The notes under the pieces were generated by a model. It made no database searches. It was not told the DNA's origin and saw only the letters and a list, made by a program, of their open reading frames with translations. Below, in pieces: positions 1-9,266 of a stretch of 64,000 nt of DNA (within the stretch, counting starts at the first letter, position 1; each line of letters starts with the position of its first letter). The DNA lies in assembly GCA_029266635.1 (NCBI GenBank), contig JAQSWM010000008.1:124001-188000 (forward strand), given 5' to 3'. The position numbers were made by a program, and so were the translations under genes. This DNA is from Sphingobacteriaceae bacterium. GTDB taxonomy: Bacteria; Bacteroidota; Bacteroidia; Sphingobacteriales; Sphingobacteriaceae.

Positions 1-47
1 TCATCAACGAACTTCCGCTGGGAAACCACAGATACCAAATCAAAAAT

Positions 48-1388
48 ATGTCGAGAGTAGAAGACGCCCTCAAAGCCGCAGACGAAACCCGTGCGCTCAT
101 TATAGGTTCAGGAGTTTTGAACCAGGTTGCCGAATTGTTCCAACAACAATTTCCCGGCAAGCAAGCTGTGATAGTTGCAGATTCAATAGGTAATAAAATC
201 GCTGGCGATGCTGTTTCCAATGCGCTGAAAAACGCAGGCATTGAACAGCTTCCGCCATTCATCTATACTGACCCACATATCTACGCCGAATACTCGTACG
301 TAGAGCAATTAGAAGCTTCCTTAAAAGAACATCAGGCAATCCCAGTTGCCGTAGGTTCAGGAACAATCAACGACCTTACAAAACTCGCATCTCACCTTGC
401 CGGGCGCAGATACGTGTGCGTGGCTACGGCAGCGTCGATGGATGGGTACACCGCTTTTGGCGCATCTATCACCGCAAACGGCGCAAAACAAACCTTCAAC
501 TGTCCGGCACCACAAGCTTGCCTGGCAGATATTGATATCATCAGCAAAGCTCCGGCAGACATGACCGCATCCGGTTACGCAGATTTGTTTGCCAAAATAA
601 CCGCAGGCGCCGATTGGATCCTGGCCGACAGCCTGGGCGCTGAGCCCATTGATAAAAACGCCTGGTCTATTGTTCAAGGCGGATTGCATGATGCGCTTTC
701 GAATCCAGAGGGAGTTCGTGCCGGCGACCCGCAAGCCATTGAGCAATTGGTTGAAGGGTTGATGTTGGGAGGGTTTGCTATGCAATCTTCCAAATCGAGC
801 CGACCCGCATCAGGCGCCGAACACCAGTTCAGCCACTTGTGGAACATGGAGAATCACCTGAACAATGGTGAGCACATTTCCCATGGCTTTCAGGTGAGCA
901 TAGGCACTATCGCGATTTCAGCTCTTTACGGAGTTATCCTGAAAACGCCTTTAGATCAACTGGATGTTGCCCAAAGCTGCAGCCAATGGCCAGATGCTGA
1001 GGCATTAGCTAAAGAATCCTTGCAAATCTTCGAAGGAACAGATTTTCCTGAAATTGGCTTGCAGGAAACAAAAGCAAAGTACGGCAATGCAGAAAAAGTC
1101 GCCGAACAGCTAACAACCCTAAAAAATAATTGGTCAGAGATACGGAACAAGCTGTCAAATCAGTTAGTTCCTTACGAAGAAGCTAAACGGCGGCTTCAAC
1201 TGGTGGGCGCACCGACAGAACCTGAACAGATTGGAATTTCGCGTAAGCGTTTACGCGAAACTTTTATCCGTGCTCAGTATATCCGCAGGCGCTTTACGGT
1301 ACTTGACCTCGCCGTGCGCACAGGCTACCTGAACCAATGGCTCGATGAACTGTTTGGCAAAGGCGGTATTTGGGAAATATCTGAGTAA
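48..1388 (+). CDS. araM: sn-glycerol-1-phosphate dehydrogenase family protein (AraM/EgsA-like)
   Basis: The 446-residue product belongs to the AraM/EgsA branch of the dehydroquinate-synthase / iron-alcohol-dehydrogenase fold, which reduces dihydroxyacetone phosphate to sn-glycerol-1-phosphate with NAD(P)H. The glycine-rich nucleotide motif VGSGTINDLTK and the stretch VATAASMDGYTAFGAS are visible, and the metal-ligand regions include SGAEHQFSHLWNME and ISHGFQV. The C-terminus GISRKRLRETF is typical of the family. The ATG at 48 fits family N-termini, but no Shine-Dalgarno is seen and the same frame stays open to the left window edge, so a longer N-terminus cannot be excluded. It heads a three-gene operon with a GlpT-like transporter 28 bases downstream. 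Family assignment is firm; the exact substrate is inferred. Confidence 0.85.
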   Translation: MSRVEDALKAADETRALIIGSGVLNQVAELFQQQFPGKQAVIVADSIGNKIAGDAVSNALKNAGIEQLPPFIYTDPHIYAEYSYVEQLEASLKEHQAIPVAVGSGTINDLTKLASHLAGRRYVCVATAASMDGYTAFGASITANGAKQTFNCPAPQACLADIDIISKAPADMTASGYADLFAKITAGADWILADSLGAEPIDKNAWSIVQGGLHDALSNPEGVRAGDPQAIEQLVEGLMLGGFAMQSSKSSRPASGAEHQFSHLWNMENHLNNGEHISHGFQVSIGTIAISALYGVILKTPLDQLDVAQSCSQWPDAEALAKESLQIFEGTDFPEIGLQETKAKYGNAEKVAEQLTTLKNNWSEIRNKLSNQLVPYEEAKRRLQLVGAPTEPEQIGISRKRLRETFIRAQYIRRRFTVLDLAVRTGYLNQWLDELFGKGGIWEISE

Positions 1389-1416
1389 GATCACACATCT
1401 ATAAAAATTAAAACTA

Positions 1417-2745
1417 ATGAGTGTTAATGCAAGCACCTTTTATGCATCGCTGGATGCGCCTGTTTTAAAAAAATTTAAATACTGGCAAATCAGGACCATC
1501 ATCGGCAGCATGATTGGATATGCCATGTATTACTTTGTCAGGAAGAACTTAAGCATCGCCATGCCGGCTATGCAAAGCGAATTGGGCATAACTAAGGTGC
1601 AGCTCGGGCTTTTTCTTACACTGCACGGACTGATGTACGGTGTGTCGAAATTCGCCAACGGCTTTATCGGCGACCGTGTAAATGCCCGGTATTTCATGGT
1701 TATCGGGCTTGTGCTTTGCGCTTTCTGTAACATCGCGTTCGGATTCAGCTCGGCAGTTATGGCGTTCGGCGTGCTTTGGGTATTAAACGGCTGGTTTCAG
1801 GGGATGGGCTTCCCTCCTTCTGCACGTTTGCTTACACACTGGGTACCACCAAGTGAGCTGGCTACAAAAATGTCGTGGTGGAACGCATCCCACTCAATTG
1901 GTGCCGGCCTTGTTGTAATCATTTGCGGCTATGTGGTATCGTGGGGCTGGGAATGGTGCTTTTACGTGCCTTCGGCGATTGCCCTAATGGGAGCAATTTT
2001 CCTGTGGTTTATTCTGCGTGATACGCCGCGGTCTGTTGGTTTGCCTGAAATAGAAATGGCTGGAGCCAAGAAAACAGGCGAGAAAGAAGATTCAAAAGAG
2101 TACAGGAAGTTCCTGAGCAAAATGGTTTTCCGCAACCCAAATATCTGGTATATCTCAATAGGAAATTTCTTTGTATACGCGATGCGTTATGCCATTCTGG
2201 ATTGGGGACCTACGCTTTTGAAGGAATGGAAGGGCATTTCTATTGCACACGCAGGCTGGATGGTTGCCGGATTTGAGTTTGCGGGAATTGCTGGGATGCT
2301 TACCGCAGGCTGGGCAACTGATAAGTTTTTCGGCGGCCGCGGACCAAGGGTGTGTGTGATCTGTATGCTAATGGCAACTTTTTTCATGTCGCTATTTTGG
2401 GGACTTGATTCTCCACCGGTTTGGCTGGCAACAATGATCCTGATGGCAGCAGGTTTCTGCATTTACGGTCCGCAGGCGCTGGTTGGAATAGCGGCAGCTA
2501 ACATGGCTACCAAACGTGCGGCGGCAACTGCCGGCGGTTTTACAGGCCTTTTCGGATATGGCAGCGGTTTGCTTTCCGGCGTTGGATTAGGGCTTGTGGC
2601 TCAAAAGTACGGCTGGGGCTATGGTGTAGCTTCGCTGATTGGAATAGGTGTTTTAGGAGCAATTGCATTTATTTTCGCATGGCCTGCAAAAGCTCACGGA
2701 TATGAAACAGACGAAACGGAAGATATAAAATATGAAGTTGGATAA
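1417..2745 (+). CDS. MFS organophosphate transporter, GlpT/UhpT type
   Basis: This 442-residue polytopic inner-membrane protein resembles the organophosphate:phosphate antiporters GlpT and UhpT. The first helix region carries the typical YAMYYFVRKNLSIAMP signature, followed by GVSKFANGFIGDR between helices 2 and 3 and about twelve hydrophobic segments with a hydrophilic loop near residues 210-235. GlpT-type carriers exchange glycerol-3-phosphate or hexose-phosphates for phosphate. Sitting between a glycerol-1-phosphate dehydrogenase and a HAD phosphatase, it probably carries a glycerol-phosphate-like substrate. It overlaps the next gene by 14 bases, which suggests translational coupling. The family is clear; the substrate is inferred from context. 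Confidence 0.85.
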   Translation: MSVNASTFYASLDAPVLKKFKYWQIRTIIGSMIGYAMYYFVRKNLSIAMPAMQSELGITKVQLGLFLTLHGLMYGVSKFANGFIGDRVNARYFMVIGLVLCAFCNIAFGFSSAVMAFGVLWVLNGWFQGMGFPPSARLLTHWVPPSELATKMSWWNASHSIGAGLVVIICGYVVSWGWEWCFYVPSAIALMGAIFLWFILRDTPRSVGLPEIEMAGAKKTGEKEDSKEYRKFLSKMVFRNPNIWYISIGNFFVYAMRYAILDWGPTLLKEWKGISIAHAGWMVAGFEFAGIAGMLTAGWATDKFFGGRGPRVCVICMLMATFFMSLFWGLDSPPVWLATMILMAAGFCIYGPQALVGIAAANMATKRAAATAGGFTGLFGYGSGLLSGVGLGLVAQKYGWGYGVASLIGIGVLGAIAFIFAWPAKAHGYETDETEDIKYEVG

Positions 2746-3598
2746 TTTTAACGGTATACAAAACGATGTTTCGCCTGAACTGATTGAGCAGCTTCGTGGG
2801 GTAAAACACGTAGCGCTCGACATGGATGGCACAATTTATAACGGAAGCACCTTGTTTCCATACACTATTTCTTTCCTGAAGGGACTTCGTGAAAACGGCA
2901 TTAACTATTCGTTCCTCACTAATAATCCATCAAAAAGCACGTCAGATTATCTGAAGCATTTGGAGAACATGGGCATCCCGGCTACGAAAGAAGAAATGTA
3001 CACTTCTGCGCTGGCAACCATAGATTACATCAAGAGCCATCATCCTGAAGCAAAGCGCTTGTTCATACTTGGTACGCCGAGCATGATTAAAGAATTTGAA
3101 GATGCTGGTTTTGAATCCACAGCTGATGACGCGGAAGACAAGCCGGATGCTTTAGTGGTGGCATTTGATTCTTCACTCACCTACACACGCCTTTGCCGGG
3201 CTGCGTACTGGGCAAGCCAACAACTTCCATATATCGCTACCAATCCTGACTGGGTTTGCCCAACTGACAAGCCAACAATTCTTGTGGACTGTGGCTCAAT
3301 CTGCGCCTGCATTGAAGCAGCAACAAAGAGAAGCCCTAACATTGTAATCGGCAAGCCTGATCCGCGAATGCTGGAAGGAATTGTGCACCGTTACGGGCTG
3401 CATCCGTCAGAGATCGCGATGGTTGGCGACCGGCTTTACACTGATGTAAAAATGGCTGAAAATGCCAATGCGGTAGGTGTGCTGGTTCTTTCAGGAGAGG
3501 CAACTATGGAGGATACTTTCCATTCGGATGTAAAGCCCCATGTTATTGCAGACAACGTGGCCAGTTTCGGCGAATTGCTGCGGGCTTCCCGTTCTTAG
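2732..3598 (+). CDS. HAD-IIA family phosphatase (NagD/AraL-like)
   Basis: The 288-residue protein has the HAD motifs in order: DMDGTIYNG with the nucleophilic aspartate near residue 30, LTNNPSKS, the lysine in IGKPDP, and MVGDRLYTDVKMA as the acidic motif IV. The region between the second and third motifs is a C2-type cap, which places it in subfamily IIA with NagD, AraL and p-nitrophenyl phosphatases. These enzymes dephosphorylate sugar- or glycerol-phosphates. The start overlaps the transporter gene and is the first ATG of the frame. In Bacillus subtilis an AraL phosphatase also neighbours AraM, so the pairing with the dehydrogenase is a recurring one. Confidence 0.87.
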   Translation: MKLDNFNGIQNDVSPELIEQLRGVKHVALDMDGTIYNGSTLFPYTISFLKGLRENGINYSFLTNNPSKSTSDYLKHLENMGIPATKEEMYTSALATIDYIKSHHPEAKRLFILGTPSMIKEFEDAGFESTADDAEDKPDALVVAFDSSLTYTRLCRAAYWASQQLPYIATNPDWVCPTDKPTILVDCGSICACIEAATKRSPNIVIGKPDPRMLEGIVHRYGLHPSEIAMVGDRLYTDVKMAENANAVGVLVLSGEATMEDTFHSDVKPHVIADNVASFGELLRASRS

Positions 3599-3724
3599 GT
3601 TTTTCAAGATCGACGTTTATTTAGATGCACAGTAGCGCCTGTTAACTTGGCTGAAAGGCTGCATTTCAAACATTCAGGTCAAAGAGCTGTTTGACGGGTA
3701 ATAAACTTGTATTGCCCGGCGCCT

Positions 3725-6286
3725 ATGCATTGCCTTAAAAAACGACTTCTGCTCTTATTTATATTCTGCTTTATATCGGCAGTTGTTCTTGCTCAGGCGC
3801 CCGCTTCTGCCGACACCTCGGTGGCTGCCGGTCCACAATACAAAAGATCAGCTTTGCATGAACTTCTTTGGGGCAAGAACTACCGCAAGGAATGGTCAAC
3901 TCCTGTTAAGTTCCCAGTAATCAAACTAGACCTGGCAAAAGGTGGACTGAAACCTGTAGAAGCGGGCGGCGGGCATCAATCCAAATCGTTAAAGCTCGAG
4001 ACTGATGCTGGCGAGACCTACAAGCTACGCACTGTCGACAAAACCCTGGGCGCAGTATTGCCTGAAGAGTTTCTGAACACCTTTATCGAGGACATGGTGA
4101 ACGACCTTGTGTCTATGTCTTTCCCATATTCAGCAACTTCCCTTCCTGCCATGCAGGAGAGTGCAAGAATTTACCATACTAATCCACAGTATGTTTATCT
4201 GCCAAAGCAGCCCGCCTTAGACACGTTCAATGTGGAGTTTGGAAACAAACTATATCTTCTGGAAGAACATCCTTCCGGGGACTGGAGCCGATTGGACCGT
4301 CTGGGAAACTTCACAGATTTCGAGGATACGGAAGACGTTATGGACACACTCCTCGAGGACATCAACTTTCAGGTTGACCAAAAGGAATTCCTGAAAGCAA
4401 GGTTATTCGATATGCTTGTTGGTAATTGGGACAGGCATGAGGGGCAATGGAAATGGGGAGTGAGAGAACTTGGCGAACAAAAGACTTTCGTCCCAATTCC
4501 TACTGATATGGACCAGGTTTACTTTAAGTATGATGGCGTACTGCTTAGCTTGGCAATTGCCGGCTCCGGCATGTCGTATTTTCAAAGCTTCAAAGAGAAG
4601 ATGGGCGATGTAACCACTTTCAACTATGAGCAGAGAGGAATAGACAGGTTGTTCACGAATGAGTTGACGAAAGACGACTGGACTGCGATAGCTCTATCTC
4701 TGAAGCAGTCCCTTCCGGATAACGTAATCGAGAAATCTGTGAGAGGCTTGCCTCCGGAAATATACGAGATTTCAGGTCCGAGGATTATTTCCACATTGAA
4801 AGCGAGACGCGAACAAATGCTGGAAAACGCCCTAAACTATTATAACTTTTTAGCAGAAGAGGTTGAGATTACCGGCACTAAGGAGAACGAGGAATTTGAG
4901 GTAAAAAGGCTTAGCGACACTGTCACTTCTGTTGAAATCTACAAACTTTCGAATGGAAAAAAATCGGCAATGCCCTCCTATTCACGGGATTTTAAAACGG
5001 GAGAAACTAAGCAGGTAAGGCTATTCGGCATAGATGGCAACGATCATTTCGTAGTACAAGGAGATGTGGTCAATGGAATCAAGGTAAGGTTGATTGGCGG
5101 TCCCGAGAAGGACATATATGAAAACAGTTCATCGATAGCGAATATGAACAGCGAAACCGAAATCTTCGACAATTCATCTAATCAATTTGACAATTATGGA
5201 AAGTCGAAGCTTCGCCTTTCCAGCGACACCAGCGTGCACAAATATGTTTACCGCTCGTTTCTGTACGATAAAGCAGGTATAAAGCCAACTATCTTTTATA
5301 ACAATGAAGATCGCCTTTTTGTCGGCTTGGGATATGGAGTAGTGCAACATGCCTGGCGGAAGCTCCCCTTTGTATATAAACAAGATGTCAGTGTAAATTA
5401 TTCCCTCAGCCAGAGGGCATTCAGCCTTAACTATCGTGGTCTTTTCCCCAAGTTAGTAGGCAAATGGGATGTGCCTGTCTCTGCAAATTATGACTTTGTG
5501 CGCTGGAGTAATTATTTCGGTTTAGGAAACGAAACTCCATTGAGCGACAAAAGCCACGATTTTACCAGGTTAAGGACTAAAGAATTCAGAGCAAATGCCG
5601 GGCTGAAGAGAACATTTGGCAGAAGCAATTTTGAATTAGGTGGCTTCTTTCAGACCTACTCCATGATCAACGATGCTGACAGAATTATAAACAACATCAT
5701 ACCATCGAATCCAGCCGTGTTGCAGCCACGGAGCTACGTCGGTCCACAGGCAAGCTATAGGTTTGTTAACCTGAAAGATTCCATTGTTCCAACGAGTGGC
5801 TTCAACTTTTTGGTGCAAGCATCCTATTCGGGAGATACCCGGTCAACTAATAAGTCATTCAGCACCTATTCAACTTCGCTGGATTTTTATGTTCCCCTGT
5901 TCGCCGACTTCTCACTTGCCATCAAATCCGGAGTATCAACCGTTGCAGGCAATCCTGAGTTCTACCAGTTGCCAACAATTGGCGGAGGCGAGACCATGCG
6001 GGGATACATGCTTCAGCGCTTCCGCGGAAAAACCGCCGCATACAACAGCAACGAATTCCGGTATATCAGGGATGTAAAGAGCTACATTTTCAATGGAAAA
6101 GCAGGATTATCTGTTTTCTACGATCAGGGGCGGGTTTGGCAGCCATCGGAAAAGTCCAACCTGTGGCACTCGGGCTATGGAGCCGGAATCCTGTTAGCGC
6201 CATTTAATAAGCTCCTGCTGAACGTTAGTTACGGCGTTTCGAAAGAAAGTAAATTGGTGCAGTTGCGCTTAGGAAAGCTATTCTAA
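3725..6286 (+). CDS. Outer-membrane protein: kinase-like periplasmic region plus Omp85-type barrel
   Basis: The 853-residue product begins with a signal peptide (MHCLKKRLLLLF...VVLAQ); I take the ATG at 3725 rather than a TTG at 3707. The C-terminal half (about 500-853) looks like an Omp85/BamA-type barrel: alternating beta strands, the motif IGGGETMRGY near residue 758, and a terminal LRLGKLF ending in phenylalanine. The N-terminal part is unusual. It has a glycine-rich stretch followed by YKLRTVDK, then LFDMLVGNWDRHEGQWKWG (GNWDRHEGQW at residues 233-242) and PTDMDQVYFKYDG. These resemble the catalytic loop and metal site of HipA/CotH/Fam20-like atypical kinases. From memory, related regions occur in longer Bacteroidota proteins that carry an N-terminal metallophosphoesterase, absent here. 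The barrel is well supported; the kinase activity is only a hypothesis. Confidence 0.75.
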   Translation: MHCLKKRLLLLFIFCFISAVVLAQAPASADTSVAAGPQYKRSALHELLWGKNYRKEWSTPVKFPVIKLDLAKGGLKPVEAGGGHQSKSLKLETDAGETYKLRTVDKTLGAVLPEEFLNTFIEDMVNDLVSMSFPYSATSLPAMQESARIYHTNPQYVYLPKQPALDTFNVEFGNKLYLLEEHPSGDWSRLDRLGNFTDFEDTEDVMDTLLEDINFQVDQKEFLKARLFDMLVGNWDRHEGQWKWGVRELGEQKTFVPIPTDMDQVYFKYDGVLLSLAIAGSGMSYFQSFKEKMGDVTTFNYEQRGIDRLFTNELTKDDWTAIALSLKQSLPDNVIEKSVRGLPPEIYEISGPRIISTLKARREQMLENALNYYNFLAEEVEITGTKENEEFEVKRLSDTVTSVEIYKLSNGKKSAMPSYSRDFKTGETKQVRLFGIDGNDHFVVQGDVVNGIKVRLIGGPEKDIYENSSSIANMNSETEIFDNSSNQFDNYGKSKLRLSSDTSVHKYVYRSFLYDKAGIKPTIFYNNEDRLFVGLGYGVVQHAWRKLPFVYKQDVSVNYSLSQRAFSLNYRGLFPKLVGKWDVPVSANYDFVRWSNYFGLGNETPLSDKSHDFTRLRTKEFRANAGLKRTFGRSNFELGGFFQTYSMINDADRIINNIIPSNPAVLQPRSYVGPQASYRFVNLKDSIVPTSGFNFLVQASYSGDTRSTNKSFSTYSTSLDFYVPLFADFSLAIKSGVSTVAGNPEFYQLPTIGGGETMRGYMLQRFRGKTAAYNSNEFRYIRDVKSYIFNGKAGLSVFYDQGRVWQPSEKSNLWHSGYGAGILLAPFNKLLLNVSYGVSKESKLVQLRLGKLF

Positions 6287-6297
6287 GCTATTTCTTT

Positions 6298-7542
6298 TTA
6301 TCTCAGGTCAACTTTGTGCTCGTTCGGAAAATCCTCTCCGCTCCAAATCTTTTGCGAGCTCCACTTCTGCGCAGGCCCTGCCCAGAACGGATCCGTTTCT
6401 GAAAGCCCAAGCGGAAGAAAAATATTAGTACATATATAAAGGCTGCCCTGATTGTTGTAGTTGTCGGCAAGGTCGGGCTGTGAGCCGTAAAGACCAATAG
6501 TAAGCCAGCCATCTTTATAAGTGGTAGGGCTTTCAAGCGTTTTCCTGATCACAGCCGTCAGCGCACACCTCACCTGAGCGGGAGCGAGTTGCTTGGGAAG
6601 CACCTGCCTCCAAGCCATATCAGCCAAATGGTGGAAAGCAGCTCCGCGATAAACGATTGACCGTCCCGTCGCGGGATACGTGCCATCCGGATTGATAAGC
6701 CGTTCCTGGATAACTGCGTAACGCTCATTCCTTGCTTTCACTTTCTCGGCGATAGCCGCATAGGTCTTTTCCTTCTTCCCAATAACATTTAAAATAGTAG
6801 CCAAATAAGGTTGCATCACATAGCTGTTGTAGTAATCCAAGCCGAATATTTCACCGTCCATGTACATCCCATCACCAACATACCACTGCTCCAACTGGCG
6901 CAATGCATAATCAACTCGCATCCTATCCCAATCATATCCGTACTGACATAAAAAAGCTTCATTCATTGCCGGGAAGAGCAGCCAATTAGAAAATCCCGGA
7001 CGGTACATGCGGGTGGTTAATATAGATTTTACATACAAATCCTGATTTTTCTTCCCGAGATTCTGCCACAGCCACGGCGCACGGATAAATGCATAAGAAA
7101 GATAAGAGCCATCTACCAGTTGCTGGCTGCCCAAGTCAAATCGCATAAAATCTCTTGAATTGCTGTCGAGGGCATGAGTTAAACCCTGAATAGCCCACTG
7201 TCTGTACTGGTTACGCAGTGCGATTTCTTTAGCATCACCGCCTTCGAGCTGAAGCCAGGGCGCAATGCCGCTCAATGTACGTCCCAAAACTTCTACGTAC
7301 ATCACCTTCAATCTAAAATCCTTGTTGTCGGTCCGTTTGGAAACGACTTTGGGCATCACAATTTTAAGGCTGTCGTGCGCAAGGCTTCTCAGCACAGGCC
7401 TGCACATTTTATCAAGTTGGCTGATCCAGAATTGCCGATCTGTTTGCTGTGGGATTTGTTTGCCAGATTTGCTTTTCTGACCGAATGCTGGAGCACAGGC
7501 GATGAAAAGTAGAATGGAGAAAGCGTAAGGTTTCAGGTTCAT
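6298..7542 (-). CDS. DUF2264 domain secreted protein, possible glycoside hydrolase
   Basis: The 414-residue protein starts with a signal peptide ending near AFGQ and otherwise matches DUF2264, a family with an (alpha/alpha) toroid-like helical organisation. Recognisable stretches are SGIAPWLQLEGG, NWLLFPAMNEAFL, YVGDGMYMDGEIFGLDYYNSYVMQP and GRSIVYRGAAFHHLADMAW. Members are common in pectin and other plant-glycan utilisation loci, and some have been linked to uronic-acid glycan cleavage; I cannot assign a reaction from sequence. It is transcribed divergently from kduD with about 95 bases between the starts, and converges on the outer-membrane protein gene with 11 bases between stops. This fits a periplasmic role in uronic-acid glycan breakdown. 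Confidence 0.8.
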   Translation of the reverse strand: MNLKPYAFSILLFIACAPAFGQKSKSGKQIPQQTDRQFWISQLDKMCRPVLRSLAHDSLKIVMPKVVSKRTDNKDFRLKVMYVEVLGRTLSGIAPWLQLEGGDAKEIALRNQYRQWAIQGLTHALDSNSRDFMRFDLGSQQLVDGSYLSYAFIRAPWLWQNLGKKNQDLYVKSILTTRMYRPGFSNWLLFPAMNEAFLCQYGYDWDRMRVDYALRQLEQWYVGDGMYMDGEIFGLDYYNSYVMQPYLATILNVIGKKEKTYAAIAEKVKARNERYAVIQERLINPDGTYPATGRSIVYRGAAFHHLADMAWRQVLPKQLAPAQVRCALTAVIRKTLESPTTYKDGWLTIGLYGSQPDLADNYNNQGSLYICTNIFLPLGLSETDPFWAGPAQKWSSQKIWSGEDFPNEHKVDLR

Positions 7543-7637
7543 GAATCAGCCGAATTGGTAAACAATATTACAAATCCGCCCGAACAATCTGGTTTATTTT
7601 GGTAATAAGTGTAATTTCGAATCCATCAACAAGACCT

Positions 7638-8405
7638 ATGACTGCGAGCAATTTATTCGATCTATCTGGAAAAACCGCTCTTGTTACAGGATGTAATCGT
7701 GGAATCGGCCAAGCTATGGCAATCGGGTTAGCCGAAGCGGGCGCAGATATTATCGGCGTATCTTCTTCTATAACTCCCGGAGGCGAAACCGAAAAAGCCG
7801 TTAAAGCATTTGGCAGGAATTTTTCCGTTTATCAATGCGACTTTAGTAAGCGGGATTCAGTAAAAAACTTCACTGAGAAGGTTTTGAAGGAGAATGCCCG
7901 GATTGATATCCTGGTCAACAACGCAGGGACTATTATGCGGGCTCCAGCTGCCGAACACAGCGATGAGTATTGGGATAAAGTCATCGACATAAATCTGAAC
8001 AGCCAGTTCATCATCACCCGGGAAATAGGAAAAAGGATGATTGAGCAAAGTTTCGGAAAAGTGATATTCACCGCCTCCCTCCTCACCTTCCAGGGCGGCA
8101 TCAACGTGCCCGGCTATGCGGCCAGCAAAGGAGCTATCGGGAGTTTGATAAAAGCTTTCGCGAATGAGTGGGCGTCGAAAGGGATTAATGTGAACGGGAT
8201 TGCGCCCGGCTACATCGCTACAGACAATACAGAAGCATTGAGAAATGATCCCGAAAGGAGCGCATCTATTCTGAGCCGCATTCCGGCAAACCGCTGGGGC
8301 GAGCCCGAGGATTTTAAGGGAGTTACTGTTTTTCTCGCATCAAAAGCATCCGACTATATAAATGGCACCATTGTAACCGTCGATGGCGGCTGGATGGGCC
8401 GATAA
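7638..8405 (+). CDS. kduD: 2-deoxy-D-gluconate 3-dehydrogenase (KduD), SDR family
   Basis: This short-chain dehydrogenase of 255 residues has TGCNRGIGQAMA for cofactor binding, the structural NNAGT motif, a serine in the FTASLL strand and the catalytic YAASK. KduD reduces 2,5-diketo-3-deoxygluconate, the KduI product, to 2-keto-3-deoxygluconate in unsaturated uronate catabolism. I chose the ATG at 7638, giving the usual N-terminus MTASNLFDLSGKTALVTG; an ATG at 7599 would add an atypical extension. KduI follows 14 bases downstream, which supports the pathway assignment over a general SDR call. Confidence 0.9.
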   Translation: MTASNLFDLSGKTALVTGCNRGIGQAMAIGLAEAGADIIGVSSSITPGGETEKAVKAFGRNFSVYQCDFSKRDSVKNFTEKVLKENARIDILVNNAGTIMRAPAAEHSDEYWDKVIDINLNSQFIITREIGKRMIEQSFGKVIFTASLLTFQGGINVPGYAASKGAIGSLIKAFANEWASKGINVNGIAPGYIATDNTEALRNDPERSASILSRIPANRWGEPEDFKGVTVFLASKASDYINGTIVTVDGGWMGR

Positions 8406-8419
8406 TTGAAAACATCTAT

Positions 8420-9250
8420 ATGAATCAACGATATGCCCAAAGCCCGAAAGAAGTAGCGGGCTTAAATACAAGTGAATTGCGAAGAGATTTCCTTATAGAA
8501 GATCTCATGCAGCCGGATCAGTTTAACTTTACTTACTCGCATTATGATCGGGCGATTGTTGGCAGTGCGATGCCTGTGAACTCTGTTTTGGAATTACCAG
8601 TTTACGATGAGTTGCGGGCTGATTACTTTTTAGAGCGTCGGGAATTAGGAATTATTAACGTGGGTGGCTCGGGACAGGTGACGGTTGATGGCAAAGTTCT
8701 GCAGGTTGACAAACTGGATGCTGTGTATGCGGGCAAGGGCAGCAAGGCTGTAAGTTTTAAAAGCCTTTCGGCGGATGATCCTGCCATGTTTTATTTGTAT
8801 TCCGTTCCGGCGCACAAGGAATATCCAACGGAGTTGATCAACAAAGAAGCAGCGCAACCTACAACTATCGGCAGCAAGTCCACAGCAAACGAGCGGACAA
8901 TTTATAAGTACATCCACCTGGAAGGTGCGAAAAGCTGCCAACTGGTGATGGGCTTAACAATCCTGAGCGAAGGAAGCGTTTGGAACACAATGCCTGCACA
9001 TACCCACGACCGCCGCATGGAAGCTTATTTTTACTTCGATGTTAAGCCTGAGAATATCGTCATGCACTTTATGGGCCAGCCGCAGGAAACAAGGCACCTG
9101 GTTGTGCAGAATAACGAGGCAGTGCTCTCACCGCCGTGGTCCGTGCATTCGGGCGCAGGTACCTCAAACTATGGCTTTATTTGGTCTATGTGCGGCGAGA
9201 ACCTGGTTTATTCAGATATGGACCCGGTTGCAATTAAAGATTTACGATAA
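8420..9250 (+). CDS. kduI: 5-dehydro-4-deoxy-D-glucuronate isomerase (KduI)
   Basis: At 276 residues this has normal KduI length. The cupin metal site is visible as PAHTHDRRMEAYFYFD, with two histidines and the following glutamate, plus a later histidine in PPWSVHSGAGT. The N-terminal stretch around ELGIINVGGSGQVTVDG is also typical. KduI converts 4-deoxy-L-threo-5-hexosulose uronate, the open form of unsaturated uronate released by pectin or glycosaminoglycan lyases and unsaturated glucuronyl hydrolases, to 2,5-diketo-3-deoxygluconate in the cytoplasm. It sits directly between kduD and a DUF386 lipoprotein gene and is clearly co-transcribed with them. Confidence 0.95.
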   Translation: MNQRYAQSPKEVAGLNTSELRRDFLIEDLMQPDQFNFTYSHYDRAIVGSAMPVNSVLELPVYDELRADYFLERRELGIINVGGSGQVTVDGKVLQVDKLDAVYAGKGSKAVSFKSLSADDPAMFYLYSVPAHKEYPTELINKEAAQPTTIGSKSTANERTIYKYIHLEGAKSCQLVMGLTILSEGSVWNTMPAHTHDRRMEAYFYFDVKPENIVMHFMGQPQETRHLVVQNNEAVLSPPWSVHSGAGTSNYGFIWSMCGENLVYSDMDPVAIKDLR

Positions 9251-9266
9251 ACTAAGAACTAATCAG

